Shown: in pieces, positions 30,332 through 38,867 of the stretch
Position numbering within the stretch: the first letter of the stretch is position 1
How the letters are laid out: the number at the start of each line of letters is the position of its first letter
Assembly (NCBI RefSeq): GCF_018403265.1
Contig: NZ_BOSI01000002.1
Span: 806,001 to 870,000, forward strand
DNA from: Paenibacillus sp. J31TS4
GTDB taxonomy: Bacteria; Bacillota; Bacilli; Paenibacillales; NBRC-103111
Length of the DNA: 64,000 nucleotides
Direction: 5' to 3'
Program-made: the position numbers and the translations under genes
Notes under the pieces: generated by a model
Database searches by the model: none
What the model was told of the DNA's origin: nothing
The model's input: the letters and a program-made list of their open reading frames with translations, nothing else

Positions 30332-30362
30332 CGGCAGCGATCGGTAGACGGCGACAGCCAGG

Positions 30363-30407
30363 CATAAACAAAACAGACGGCCTTCGAGGCCGTCTGTTTT
30401 GTTTATG
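30363..30407. terminator. Terminator with a perfect 21-bp stem
   Basis: The arms CATAAACAAAACAGACGGCC and its complement, closed by a TCG loop, form an unbroken stem. A/T-rich arm ends allow termination in either direction. It lies between the LTA-synthase-like gene and the GntR fusion gene. Confidence 0.85.
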
Positions 30408-30496
30408 GAGGTTTCCGCCTAGCAAAGACGAATCGGGGACATGTTCTGTGATATAGTAGGGTAGATATAGGTCAGCAGAGACAAGGAGGCGGGGGC

Positions 30497-31918
30497 ATGA
30501 AGAAAAGAAGAGAGCGAGCCACCTTTCGGGACCGGTTCGAATTGATGGTGAAGACGCTGCGGGAGGAAATCCTGTCGGGCGAACGGAGGGCGGAGGAGTT
30601 TCTGCCTGCCGAGCCTCGGCTCGCCGAGCGGTTTCAGCTCAGCAAGACGTCCGTCCGCAAGGCGCTTGACCAGTTGGCCGGGGAGGGCTATGTGACGACC
30701 ATTCCCCGCGTGGGCACCAAGGTCGCGAAGCCTGAGGGGGACAAACCCGTTACGCTCACGTTCGGCTACTACCGCTCTCTGGCCCATGAGACGAATATGG
30801 ACGCCCTGATTGAGCGGTTTCACGAGCACCATCCCCATATTCGCATCGAATGCATCCGTCTGCCCCACCCGGATTCCGAGCTGCTGCTTCACGAGATGAT
30901 TGGCAAGCGGCTGGCCGACGTAATGACCTTGAATCTGCCCGGCTTCGATGCCGTCTGCCAGCACGACGAGCTGCTGCGGGAGCTGGCTCCGGCTGAGCCG
31001 TCGGGAGAGGAGTATCCGTTTCTCACGCGCGCCTTTATTCATCGAGGTACGATCTATGCCGCTCCCTTCGTTTTCTCGCCCGTCGTTCTCTGCTACAACA
31101 AGGAGCACTTCCGGGAAGCGGACTTGGCAGAGCCCGACAGCGGCTGGACGTGGGACGAGCTGAAGCGGGCGGCGGAGCGGCTGGCGAACGGCCGACAGCG
31201 GCTCGGGTTCGGGTTCCATGTCCTGTCGACGAACCGTTGGCCGATCTTCCTGCTGCAGAGCGGGTACGCGTTCCGTTCGTCCGAGGACGGCCACCGGCAG
31301 GAGCGGCTTCGGGAGGCGGTCCGGGCGAGCCGGGAGCTGATGCGGGTGCCGGCGGATATGCCGTATCTGTCGGAGAGCGACAGCGACCTGCAGGCTCTGT
31401 TCGAACAGGGAAAGGCTTCGATGATTCTGGCGACTTATTTTACGATCAACGCGCTTCGCGACAAACGGATCGATTTCGATCTCGCTCCCCTCCCCGCGCT
31501 TAGGGAGGCGACGACGCTGCTGCTTGCCGTCGGCCTGGCGATCCATGCAGGGTCACCCCGCCAGGAGGCCGCCCGTACCTTTGTCCGGTTTATGCAGTCC
31601 AGGGAAGCGCAGCTGTTCATCCGGCAGACGACCCTATCCATCCCGGCTCACCGGAAGGCGGCGGACGGGATGGCAGAGAAGAAGACGGGAAGCGAGCCGT
31701 CGCGCTATCACATGTTCCGAGACATCATTCCGACCTTTCGGACCGTCCGCGATTTGCAGCTCAACCAGGAGCAGCTACTCGCAGCGAGGAGGGAGCTGGC
31801 GCTGTTCTGGTCCGGGCTGGAGGAACTGTCTCCGGTGGCAGAGCGGCTGGAGAACCGCTGGGCCTCCATGCTGCAGCAAACAACTATGAAGCAGTTATCG
31901 GGCAATGTTGACAAATAA
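30497..31918 (+). CDS. GntR-type winged helix fused to a cytoplasmic solute-binding-protein fold
   Basis: The 473-residue protein has a GntR wHTH at about residues 10-75 (LPAEPRLAERFQLSKTSVRKAL, with a wing at VTTIPRVGTKVA). A family 1 solute-binding-protein-like domain covers about 85-420, with segments such as TFGYYRSLAHETNMDALIER, IYAAPFVFSPVVLCYNK and GWTWDELKRAAERLA. There is no signal peptide, so the binding fold is cytoplasmic and presumably senses an imported sugar ligand. It lies 233 bases before the second giant lyase gene on the same strand and is the obvious candidate regulator of it. The start is behind ACAAGGAGGCGG. Confidence 0.88.
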   Translation: MKKRRERATFRDRFELMVKTLREEILSGERRAEEFLPAEPRLAERFQLSKTSVRKALDQLAGEGYVTTIPRVGTKVAKPEGDKPVTLTFGYYRSLAHETNMDALIERFHEHHPHIRIECIRLPHPDSELLLHEMIGKRLADVMTLNLPGFDAVCQHDELLRELAPAEPSGEEYPFLTRAFIHRGTIYAAPFVFSPVVLCYNKEHFREADLAEPDSGWTWDELKRAAERLANGRQRLGFGFHVLSTNRWPIFLLQSGYAFRSSEDGHRQERLREAVRASRELMRVPADMPYLSESDSDLQALFEQGKASMILATYFTINALRDKRIDFDLAPLPALREATTLLLAVGLAIHAGSPRQEAARTFVRFMQSREAQLFIRQTTLSIPAHRKAADGMAEKKTGSEPSRYHMFRDIIPTFRTVRDLQLNQEQLLAARRELALFWSGLEELSPVAERLENRWASMLQQTTMKQLSGNVDK

Positions 31919-31937
31919 ATCAAAAAATTGTGGTAAT
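31908..31937 (+). promoter_or_regulatory. Promoter candidate before the second giant lyase gene
   Basis: TTGACA (31908-31913, inside the end of the GntR gene) and GGTAAT (31932-31937) are 18 bases apart. It would give a leader of about 205 bases before the ATG at 32152. Confidence 0.55.
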
Positions 31938-32002
31938 CTGGTGCAGTGTCCTTCATAATATGAGGTAGCTATAGTCCAGAGGAGGTGGGGGCCCGCCCTA
32001 AC

Positions 32003-32015
32003 GGAACGTTGTTCC
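32003..32015. promoter_or_regulatory. Palindrome, candidate operator
   Basis: GGAAC-GTT-GTTCC is a perfect 5-bp dyad with a 3-base centre, in the leader between the GntR fusion gene and the lyase gene. The spacing does not fit a LexA box. It could be bound by the adjacent GntR-type protein. Confidence 0.35.
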
Positions 32016-32074
32016 TGTCCCGCTCGCCAGTAGGTCTGCGCCTTCCCTGGCGCGCCTTAGATCCGGCAGAATTC

Positions 32075-32088
32075 TGGAAGCGCTTCCT
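32075..32088. promoter_or_regulatory. cre-like site, candidate CcpA operator
   Basis: TGGAAGCGCTTCCT contains the 12-base palindrome GGAAGCGCTTCC and fits the CcpA cre consensus (WTGNAANCGNWNNCW) except at its first base. It lies 64 bases before the lyase start, as expected for carbon-catabolite control of a carbohydrate gene. Confidence 0.5.
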
Positions 32089-32151
32089 GAACGACACCTA
32101 GAATGCTTCCCCTTTTTGTGGAGTGATTCCCATTAAAGGAGGAATAGTTCG

Positions 32152-35100
32152 ATGGTATTGCCCATGTTTCGCAGTTCCCGCAAGGTTTTTTCGCTTTTGC
32201 TTGTGCTGGCGCTTGTCGTCAGCTCCATCTCTTCGTTTTTCTCCCTTCCTTCCGCGGCGAGCGCCGCGACGCCCGACCGGCTTTTCTTTGATTTCGAATC
32301 GTTTAAGACCGGCCCTCTGCAAGGACAGCAGGGCTGGAACGCCGACGCGAAGACCACCGTCACTGCGGAGGTTTACCACAGCGGGACCCGCTCGGTCCGC
32401 ATTACGGACGACGATCCGACCAAGGCGTTCGGACCCTTTCTCAATTTCTCTCCTCTCACCGAAGGTAAGATCGAATGGTGGGCCAAAACGGACTCTCGCG
32501 CCCGGCTCATCACCCAACTGCAAAGCTATAGCCCGTCCGGCACGTTGACCGCCGAATGGGCCGGGTTCAACAGCACCGGCAACTTCGTCTATTACGATGG
32601 AGCGACGAAGGTGGATACCGGCACCTCTTATGATCTGGATACCTGGTACCGGTTCACTGTTGCGTTCGACGCCACCAGGCAGACCAAGACGCTGCTGATC
32701 TCGGACGAGAACGGGCCGATCTACGTGAAGGAGGGCACCGCCTTCCGCGACGCCGGCATGGCGTCGGTCAACCGGCTGCGGTTCTCGACCATCAGCACGG
32801 ACACGGGGGTATTCCATATCGATGATATCCGGATTCGCGACCGGGCCCAGGACGATCCGGCTGAGCTGACGGGGCTCGCGCTCGTCAACCGCAGCTATAC
32901 GCTGAAGAGCGGGCAGACCGCGAATTTGCAAGTGGTTGGCTCGTACGCCGGGGGAGGCATTAACGTGCTCCGCACCGGAAACAGCTACGTCTCGAGTGCT
33001 CCCGATATCGTTGAAGCTCTGCCGGACGGCCGTCTTCAGGCGCATAAAGCCGGGCAGGCTTCCGTGACGGTCACCAACAGCGTCTACGGGGATACGGCGA
33101 CCGTCCGGGTTCTGGGGGCGGAAGAGCCGCTGCCTGCCAAGCCGATTGAGCCCCGCCCGCTGGAGCGCGAGACCGACTTGACCGCGCTCACGATCGTCAC
33201 CCCCGCCGAGGCGGAATGGAGGCAGGCGGGGGACCGGCTCGCCGCCCGGCTGAACGAGAAATGGGGCGTGACGGCCCGGGTGACCGCCTCCGACGAAAGC
33301 GAAGTCGGGGACGGCTGGGCGGGCAACGTGCTCGTGCTGGGCAATCTCGGCAACAATGCTCACATCGCCCGCTTATACGGCCTATACTTGTCTTATACGG
33401 ATGCCGTTCATCCCGGCAAGGGAGGGTATCAGCTGCAGACGCTGATCGACCCGTTCGGCAAAGGCGGCAATACGCTGCTGCTCGGTGCGAGCGATCTGAC
33501 CGGGCTCCAAGCCGGAGCCGACCGGCTGGACGCGATGCTGGGCGGCCTGTCCTCCCCGGCGCTGCCCTGGCTGTCGGAGACGGTAATTGCGCCTGAGGCC
33601 GCAGCCAAGCTGCCGTACGGAGCCAATCCGACCGCGGATGATGTGGTCCGTATGAAGGCAGAGTTCGACCTGATGATCGCCAAGCTGGTGCCGGACAGCA
33701 CGGACGAACTCGATGCCAACCATCTGCTGTCGCTGTTCAGCAAGCTGACCTATTACGGCAAACTGTATCAGCTGACCTCGGCGGAGGGCTACGGCGAAGG
33801 GTACCGCTATCTGTGGCAAGCCTACTCCTCCTTTTTGAACCGCTATCCGAAGGTAGCTCAGGGACAGCTTGCTTCGAAGCGGAATATGTGGACGAACGGC
33901 TATGCAACGATCGGCTCGTATACGGTCATGGAGGCATCGCCGCTGTTCGACGAGGCCGAGCGCAGCCAGTTCGCTTCCGCTCTGTATCTGACCTATGAGG
34001 CAAACACGCGCGACGGCTACCTGGTGAGCGCGCCCGAGACGGGAGCTCGTTACAATCATGACGTCTTCCCGGCGCTGTCGCTCATCTTCGGGGCTTCTTA
34101 TTTCCAGAAGTACTACGGCTTTCCGGAGATGGCCGGCTGGTATCGGCTCGGGGAACGGATCTTCCGCGGGAATACGAGCAATATCAACCTGGATGAAGGC
34201 TCGGATTACTTGATGCACGTGCCGGGCATCACGCTCGAATACGCGATGGCGACTGGGGACGAGCGGTTTCTGGCCAAGGGCCTTCGGCCGAGCGCCGACC
34301 TGAACGCCATGATGATCGACAATCTGGGCACGATGTCGGGCGGCGGGGACGTTTATCCGTTCGGCCGCAGCAGCGCCTATTCCTGGAACCATTCGCAGGT
34401 GATGAACGCAGCGTCCTGGTTCTTTGAGGAGCCGCTCTACCAGTTTCTGCTGGAGCGTACGCGTACCGGTCCCTTCCCCGGTCAGAACATGAGCGATCTT
34501 GATTTTCCGTTCCACCGGTTCATGACCGACAAGGCGCAGGCGACCGAGCTGACGGGCGACTATCCGGCCGTGCAGGCATTCCCGGTCGAGCAGGGCGTCT
34601 ACGACGAGCTGAAGAAGGATTTGGGAGGCTCGCTTGAGGTCCCGATCGACGAAACGTTCCATAAGCTCGCTTTCCGCGAGGGCTATCGGCTGGAAGACAG
34701 CTACCTGATGCTGGACGGCTTCTCGGACGGCAAGCATGGGCATATGGACGGCAATACGATCATCAAGTACAGCGCGAACGGGCGGATCTTCATTGACGAC
34801 CGCGACTATATCGAGAAGGCGCCCAAAAACCATACCGGCCTGCTCGTCATCAAGGACGGCGTCCAGGAAGCGAAGCCGCCGCTGACCCGGCTGGAATGGG
34901 CGGCCGATGCCGGCGGAATCGGCATTAGCCGGAGCGAGACGCCGAGCTATAACGGGGCGGATTGGACCCGGTCGATTGTGAGTCCGGGGGGCCGCTTCTA
35001 TCTAATCTACGACGATGTGGAGATGAAGGAGGACGGGCGATACGCTCTCGAAGCGACCTGGCAGACGCTCGGCAGCCTGACGCTAGCCAAGGACCGGTTC

Positions 35101-36882
35101 AAGGTCGAGCAGGAGGGCGTCCAGATGAGCCTGCAGAGTCTGGACGACTCGCACCTCCGGCAGTACGAGCGATACGGGCATTTCATCAAGTATTGGAAAA
35201 CCGTGTACCCGTATCCGTATGCCGACGAGGAGCATGTACTTCGCGAAGTGAAGGAGGAGAAAGCGTATCGGGCCGGAGAAGTATCCCGGTTCGTCAACGT
35301 TCTCTCCAGCGGGTCCAGCGATGAGCGGGCGGTGCAGGCGAAGCGGCTCGACGACGCGACGATCCGGATCGAGGAAGCAGACGGGTCGCAGTGGTTTGCC
35401 CGCTGGGGAGCGGTAGAGGCGGACGGCTTCCGCTCCAACGGCAAATTCCATCTGATCGGTCCGAGCGAAGCTTTGATCGCCGAGGCGACGCAAGTCGTGA
35501 TCGGAGGGGAAACGCTCGCTTTCGAGCAGCCGGTCTTGCTCAAGCTCAACCTGACGGACGGAAGCTGGACCGCGTACCGGATGACCAAGGGCATGACCCG
35601 GTACGACGAAGCAGGGCAGCCCATTAACGACGGCACAGTCGGCAGCGGAACGCTTCAACCGAGCCACGGCAAGTTGGCCGGACTCCTGCTGGAGATAAAG
35701 CGGTCGCCGGTCGATCCGCATCCCGGTAAGCCAGGACAAGGACCGAAGCGAGACGAAGCACCGGGGGAGGGGAGCCCGAAAGCACCTCAAAGGGAGAAAG
35801 TTTATTCCTTCGGAGAGCCGGTCACCCACTCCTCTTCGGGAGATATCGACGGAGACGGGCAGACCGATTTGCTGCTCGGCGGAGCGAGCGGCAAGGTGCA
35901 GGCGATAGGAGCGGACGGCACGCTGTTATGGACGTTCGCCGCCAAGGGGCGGGTGAACGAGGTGACCGTGCAGGACGTCGATGGTGTGCCGATGGTGTTC
36001 GTCGCCACCGAGAACTGGTATGTCCAAGTGCTGGATGCCGGAGGGACGGAGCTGTGGAACAAGGAAATTCCGAATGGTCCGGAGCATCGGGAGCAAAAGG
36101 GCAATCTGCTCGGCGTCACCAACATCCGAGTCGCGCATATGAACGGCGTCGACAAGGAGCCGTGGATCATGGTCGGTACCCAGTTCCGCTACCTGTACGG
36201 CTTCGATCTTCATGGCAGCAAGCAGTATGAAGACATTGCATATTTCTATGGCATCGAGGACATGGAATTTCTTGACCTGGATGGAGACGGCAAGGACGAG
36301 GGCGTTCTCGGACTCGAGTATTACTACTATTCGTTCCTGAATGACGGCGTACTAACCCGCTACGGCGGCAGCCGGGCTCCTGGTCCCGGTTATAAGGTCG
36401 TCGAGCCGCTCGCCTCCTGGAGCGGCAGCCTGCAGGCGGCGGTAGCCCTCGGCACCAAGCAGAACCGCGTGCATCTCTTCCAGTTCAACGGCAAGCCGAA
36501 GGAGCTGTGGAGCCGGAACGTGGGAGGAGAGGTCAACGATATCCGAGCCGGCGATTTCGATGGAGACGGGCGGACGGAGCTGCTGGTCGCCTCCGACGGA
36601 TTCCAGCTGTATCTGATCGAAGCCGACGGATCGGTGCGCTGGCACACCACGCTCGGCGATCGGGTGCTCCGTGCAGAGGCTGTCCAGACGGCACAAGGGC
36701 TTCGGTATCTCGCCGTGACGGACAACGGCGGGGTATATACCGTCAAGCCGGACGGCGTCATAGAGGCGAAGGAGACCTACCGCGGCCTGGTGAACGATGT
36801 GCATCCAGGGACAGGGCCCGACCGGGCCTGGATCGTGCTGGAGAGCGGAGAGGTATACCGGACCAAGCACCACAACGGATAA
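32152..36882 (+). CDS. Large secreted heparinase-like protein with LamG-like N-terminus and C-terminal FG-GAP repeats
   Basis: This 1576-residue protein starts at 32152, behind AAAGGAGGAATAG. The signal peptide ends AASA (about 38). Modules in order: a LamG/concanavalin-like domain (about 40-240), a Big_2-like domain (about 243-325), a small alpha/beta domain like those at the N-terminus of some glycosidases (about 340-480), and a helical toroid plus beta domain of heparinase II/III type (about 490-1180, with HGHMDGNTIIKYS). The C-terminal region (about 1220-1576) has repeated Ca-loop motifs DIDGDGQTD, DLDGDGKDE and DFDGDGRTE typical of FG-GAP/VCBS propellers. It probably degrades an acidic polysaccharide outside the cell. 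The substrate is unknown. Confidence 0.82.
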   Translation: MVLPMFRSSRKVFSLLLVLALVVSSISSFFSLPSAASAATPDRLFFDFESFKTGPLQGQQGWNADAKTTVTAEVYHSGTRSVRITDDDPTKAFGPFLNFSPLTEGKIEWWAKTDSRARLITQLQSYSPSGTLTAEWAGFNSTGNFVYYDGATKVDTGTSYDLDTWYRFTVAFDATRQTKTLLISDENGPIYVKEGTAFRDAGMASVNRLRFSTISTDTGVFHIDDIRIRDRAQDDPAELTGLALVNRSYTLKSGQTANLQVVGSYAGGGINVLRTGNSYVSSAPDIVEALPDGRLQAHKAGQASVTVTNSVYGDTATVRVLGAEEPLPAKPIEPRPLERETDLTALTIVTPAEAEWRQAGDRLAARLNEKWGVTARVTASDESEVGDGWAGNVLVLGNLGNNAHIARLYGLYLSYTDAVHPGKGGYQLQTLIDPFGKGGNTLLLGASDLTGLQAGADRLDAMLGGLSSPALPWLSETVIAPEAAAKLPYGANPTADDVVRMKAEFDLMIAKLVPDSTDELDANHLLSLFSKLTYYGKLYQLTSAEGYGEGYRYLWQAYSSFLNRYPKVAQGQLASKRNMWTNGYATIGSYTVMEASPLFDEAERSQFASALYLTYEANTRDGYLVSAPETGARYNHDVFPALSLIFGASYFQKYYGFPEMAGWYRLGERIFRGNTSNINLDEGSDYLMHVPGITLEYAMATGDERFLAKGLRPSADLNAMMIDNLGTMSGGGDVYPFGRSSAYSWNHSQVMNAASWFFEEPLYQFLLERTRTGPFPGQNMSDLDFPFHRFMTDKAQATELTGDYPAVQAFPVEQGVYDELKKDLGGSLEVPIDETFHKLAFREGYRLEDSYLMLDGFSDGKHGHMDGNTIIKYSANGRIFIDDRDYIEKAPKNHTGLLVIKDGVQEAKPPLTRLEWAADAGGIGISRSETPSYNGADWTRSIVSPGGRFYLIYDDVEMKEDGRYALEATWQTLGSLTLAKDRFKVEQEGVQMSLQSLDDSHLRQYERYGHFIKYWKTVYPYPYADEEHVLREVKEEKAYRAGEVSRFVNVLSSGSSDERAVQAKRLDDATIRIEEADGSQWFARWGAVEADGFRSNGKFHLIGPSEALIAEATQVVIGGETLAFEQPVLLKLNLTDGSWTAYRMTKGMTRYDEAGQPINDGTVGSGTLQPSHGKLAGLLLEIKRSPVDPHPGKPGQGPKRDEAPGEGSPKAPQREKVYSFGEPVTHSSSGDIDGDGQTDLLLGGASGKVQAIGADGTLLWTFAAKGRVNEVTVQDVDGVPMVFVATENWYVQVLDAGGTELWNKEIPNGPEHREQKGNLLGVTNIRVAHMNGVDKEPWIMVGTQFRYLYGFDLHGSKQYEDIAYFYGIEDMEFLDLDGDGKDEGVLGLEYYYYSFLNDGVLTRYGGSRAPGPGYKVVEPLASWSGSLQAAVALGTKQNRVHLFQFNGKPKELWSRNVGGEVNDIRAGDFDGDGRTELLVASDGFQLYLIEADGSVRWHTTLGDRVLRAEAVQTAQGLRYLAVTDNGGVYTVKPDGVIEAKETYRGLVNDVHPGTGPDRAWIVLESGEVYRTKHHNG

Positions 36883-36943
36883 GATGGTCTGTCTTCCCGC
36901 TTGAACGGGAAGAGCGGTAAGGAAGGGGCACCGCCCCACAAGG

Positions 36944-36981
36944 AGAGCCTGTTCTGCGGTCCTGCGGAACAGGCTCTTGCT
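36944..36981 (+). terminator. Terminator after the second lyase gene
   Basis: AGAGCCTGTTC pairs exactly with GAACAGGCTCT across a 12-base loop, followed by TTGCTGTT. The T run is moderate. Confidence 0.6.
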
Positions 36982-37004
36982 GTTGGACGCGGCCCTCATG
37001 ACGC

Positions 37005-37033
37005 GAAAAAGGAACCGCCTAGATGCGGTTCCT
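37005..37033 (-). terminator. Terminator of the 53-residue membrane protein gene
   Basis: On the minus strand AGGAACCGC pairs with GCGGTTCCT and is followed directly by TTTTT. It begins 13 bases after the stop at 37046, which supports that short gene being real. Confidence 0.8.
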
Positions 37034-37045
37034 CCCCGGTCTTTC

Positions 37046-37207
37046 CTAACGCCTGTGCTCGATCAGGTCGATGGCACCCAGGACGACATGGGCAAGCCCA
37101 AAGCCCAGGGCTCCTGTGGCGGCCAGCTTATACCGGCTGCGCAGCAGCGTAGCTGCCGAAGCGGATACGACGGTTCCAAGTACAGTAGGAATTAACCCTT
37201 CCCGCAT
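37046..37207 (-). CDS. Small hydrophobic protein, 53 residues
   Basis: This short gene starts MREGLIPTVLGTVVSASAA and continues with LLRSRYKLAATGALGFGLAH, ending IEHRR. It has two short hydrophobic stretches, so it is probably a small membrane protein. AGGAGTGATCAAG precedes the ATG, and a clean terminator follows the stop. Similar small proteins occur in Paenibacillaceae, some mislabelled in databases as asparagine synthase (from memory). The function is unknown. It is divergent from the DeoR regulator gene. Confidence 0.75.
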   Translation of the reverse strand: MREGLIPTVLGTVVSASAATLLRSRYKLAATGALGFGLAHVVLGAIDLIEHRR

Positions 37208-37295
37208 CTTGATCACTCCTCGTATAGTTGTCGGAAAGACGAAGCTTAGGGTGTGCTCGGACGGGCTCGTTTATTCCGGCAGAGGAGAAGTCAAG

Positions 37296-37323
37296 TTGAC
37301 ATATTTTGGTGCATGGTTATTAT
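37296..37323 (+). promoter_or_regulatory. Promoter of the DeoR-family regulator gene
   Basis: TTGACA (37296-37301) and TATTAT (37318-37323) are 16 bases apart, about 60 bases before the TTG start. Confidence 0.7.
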
Positions 37324-37385
37324 TAATCGCAGGAACGTGCTAGACGAGCCGCCTGCATGCGGCCGTGTGAGAAGGAGGAACGCTA

Positions 37386-38147
37386 TTGCTGGCAGCCGAA
37401 CGAAAACGGAAAATCATCGAGTATGTGCGCTTGCACAGGTCCGCCTCCGTAGCCGCGCTTGCCGGTGAATTCGGCGTGCATGAGGTAACGATCCGCCGGG
37501 ATCTGGCGGAGATCGAGCAGGAGGGACTGCTCAAGCGGACCCACGGCGGTGTGATCGTCGAGCAGCTGACCCGGCAGGAAGCCTCGTTCCGCGAGCGAAG
37601 CCACGTCGAACTCGACCAGAAGCGCCGGATCGGCCAGGCCGCGGCTGAGCTCGTTGAGGATGGCGACCATATCCTGATCGACTCGGGCACGACGACGCTG
37701 CATCTGGCGGAGCAGCTCGTCAACCGGACCCATCTGACTGTGGTGACGAACGACATCCAGATCGCCGCCGAGCTGCGAGACGCGCCCGGCGTCAAGGTGC
37801 TGGTGACAGGCGGGGAGCTGTACCCGTCAAGCAATATTCTGAACGGCATGTTCACCGATGCGGTGCTTCGTTCCGTTCACGTCTCCAAAGCCTTCCTGGG
37901 CATTCCGGCGCTTCATCCGAAACGAGGTCTCATGCATCCCGACGCCCAGCTGGTACCGGCCAAGCAGGGCATGATCGCCGCGGCCCAAGAGGTCATCGTC
38001 CTGGCGGACGATACGAAGATCGGCAAGCTGTCGCTTCACCAAGTCGCTCCGATGAGCGCCGTTCATACGCTCATTACGGGAAGCGGAGCATCGGGTTACG
38101 ACCTCCAGACGATCCAGGAGGCCGGCGTCCATGTGTTGACAGTGTAG
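37386..38147 (+). CDS. DeoR/GlpR-family transcriptional regulator
   Basis: This 253-residue sugar-phosphate-responsive repressor type begins with TTG behind AAGGAGGAACG. The N-terminal DeoR helix-turn-helix covers residues 1-60 (VAALAGEFGVHEVTIRRDL, then KRTHGG). The sensor domain has the family motif DSGTTTLHLAEQL and the ADDTKIGK segment. No sugar-kinase or transport gene is attached on this strand, so its target is not evident. A strong terminator follows, making it monocistronic. Confidence 0.92.
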   Translation: MLAAERKRKIIEYVRLHRSASVAALAGEFGVHEVTIRRDLAEIEQEGLLKRTHGGVIVEQLTRQEASFRERSHVELDQKRRIGQAAAELVEDGDHILIDSGTTTLHLAEQLVNRTHLTVVTNDIQIAAELRDAPGVKVLVTGGELYPSSNILNGMFTDAVLRSVHVSKAFLGIPALHPKRGLMHPDAQLVPAKQGMIAAAQEVIVLADDTKIGKLSLHQVAPMSAVHTLITGSGASGYDLQTIQEAGVHVLTV

Positions 38148-38218
38148 GCAGAACAAGCGAATGAGGGAGACGCGGCCGTTTAATTTAGTGCCGAGCTCTC
38201 AGCATAAGGTGCGATAGG

Positions 38219-38248
38219 AGAGAAGCGGCCGCCGCCGCTTCTCTTTTT
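38219..38248 (+). terminator. Terminator of the DeoR gene
   Basis: AGAGAAGCGGC pairs exactly with GCCGCTTCTCT around a CGCC loop and is followed by TTTTT. Confidence 0.9.
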
Positions 38249-38321
38249 GTATGGAAAGTTTCATTAGAATCCGTCTGTCGCTGCTGTGTTCGTGATACGA
38301 TCGGATTCGGGAGGGAAACCA

Positions 38322-38831
38322 ATGATGATAGATGTAGCTTTGGTTCCATATGAGGACAAGACGATCCTCTATCAGCTGCTTCAGCTGTATCAGTATGACA
38401 GCAGCGAGTTCGATGGGCATGCTTTGAACCAGCATGGCTTTTATTTGTACCGCTATTTCGATCATCAATGGGCGGAGGAGTACCGGCGTCCGTTTCTGGT
38501 TCGGGTGGACGGGGAGCTCGCAGGCTTCGCGCTGGTCAGTCTAGGGGTCCCCCAAGCTTACATGAAGCTGAGCACCGCAGAGGGGACTAACACCATCACG
38601 GAATTTTTCATTATGCGCAAATTTCGAGGAAAGGGAGTAGGGAAGGAAGTAGCGGTCACGCTGTTCAACCGCTTTCCCGGCGCCTGGGAAATCCGGCAAA
38701 CGAGCGGTAACAAGAACGCCCATGCGTTCTGGAGGCGCGTTCTTGCTTCCTATAAGGGCGAGGGCGGATACCGGGAAGAGCAGCTTCAAGGCGATAGCTG
38801 GGACGGTCCGGTACAGGTTTTTGAATCCTGA
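38322..38831 (+). CDS. GNAT-family N-acetyltransferase
   Basis: This 169-residue protein starts at 38322 (tandem ATG ATG behind CGGGAGGG). The acetyl-CoA-binding segment is FFIMRKFRGKGVGKEVA, with the RxxGxG loop, followed by QTSGNKNAHAFWRRV, the typical late GNAT helix. The N-terminal part (about 25-75) is a tyrosine-rich region as in predicted acetyltransferases of Firmicutes. The substrate is unknown. It converges on the DUF421 gene with only 36 bases between. Confidence 0.87.
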   Translation: MMIDVALVPYEDKTILYQLLQLYQYDSSEFDGHALNQHGFYLYRYFDHQWAEEYRRPFLVRVDGELAGFALVSLGVPQAYMKLSTAEGTNTITEFFIMRKFRGKGVGKEVAVTLFNRFPGAWEIRQTSGNKNAHAFWRRVLASYKGEGGYREEQLQGDSWDGPVQVFES

Positions 38832-38867
38832 CACTTCCGACCCGGACGACCGGCAGGAACCGTTCGC

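Noticed and set aside
32003-32015. GGAACGTTGTTCC as a LexA box
   Set aside because: The central spacing is three bases instead of four. It is kept only as a possible operator of the neighbouring GntR-type protein.
31985-32101. A 38-codon ORF starting with GTG in the leader of the second lyase gene
   Set aside because: The GTG is inside the GGAGGTG sequence itself, leaving no ribosome-binding site, and the translation has no recognisable character.
33382-34833. A 483-residue minus-strand frame inside the second lyase gene
   Set aside because: The sense frame has signal peptide, domains and a strong ribosome-binding site. The antisense frame lacks all of these.
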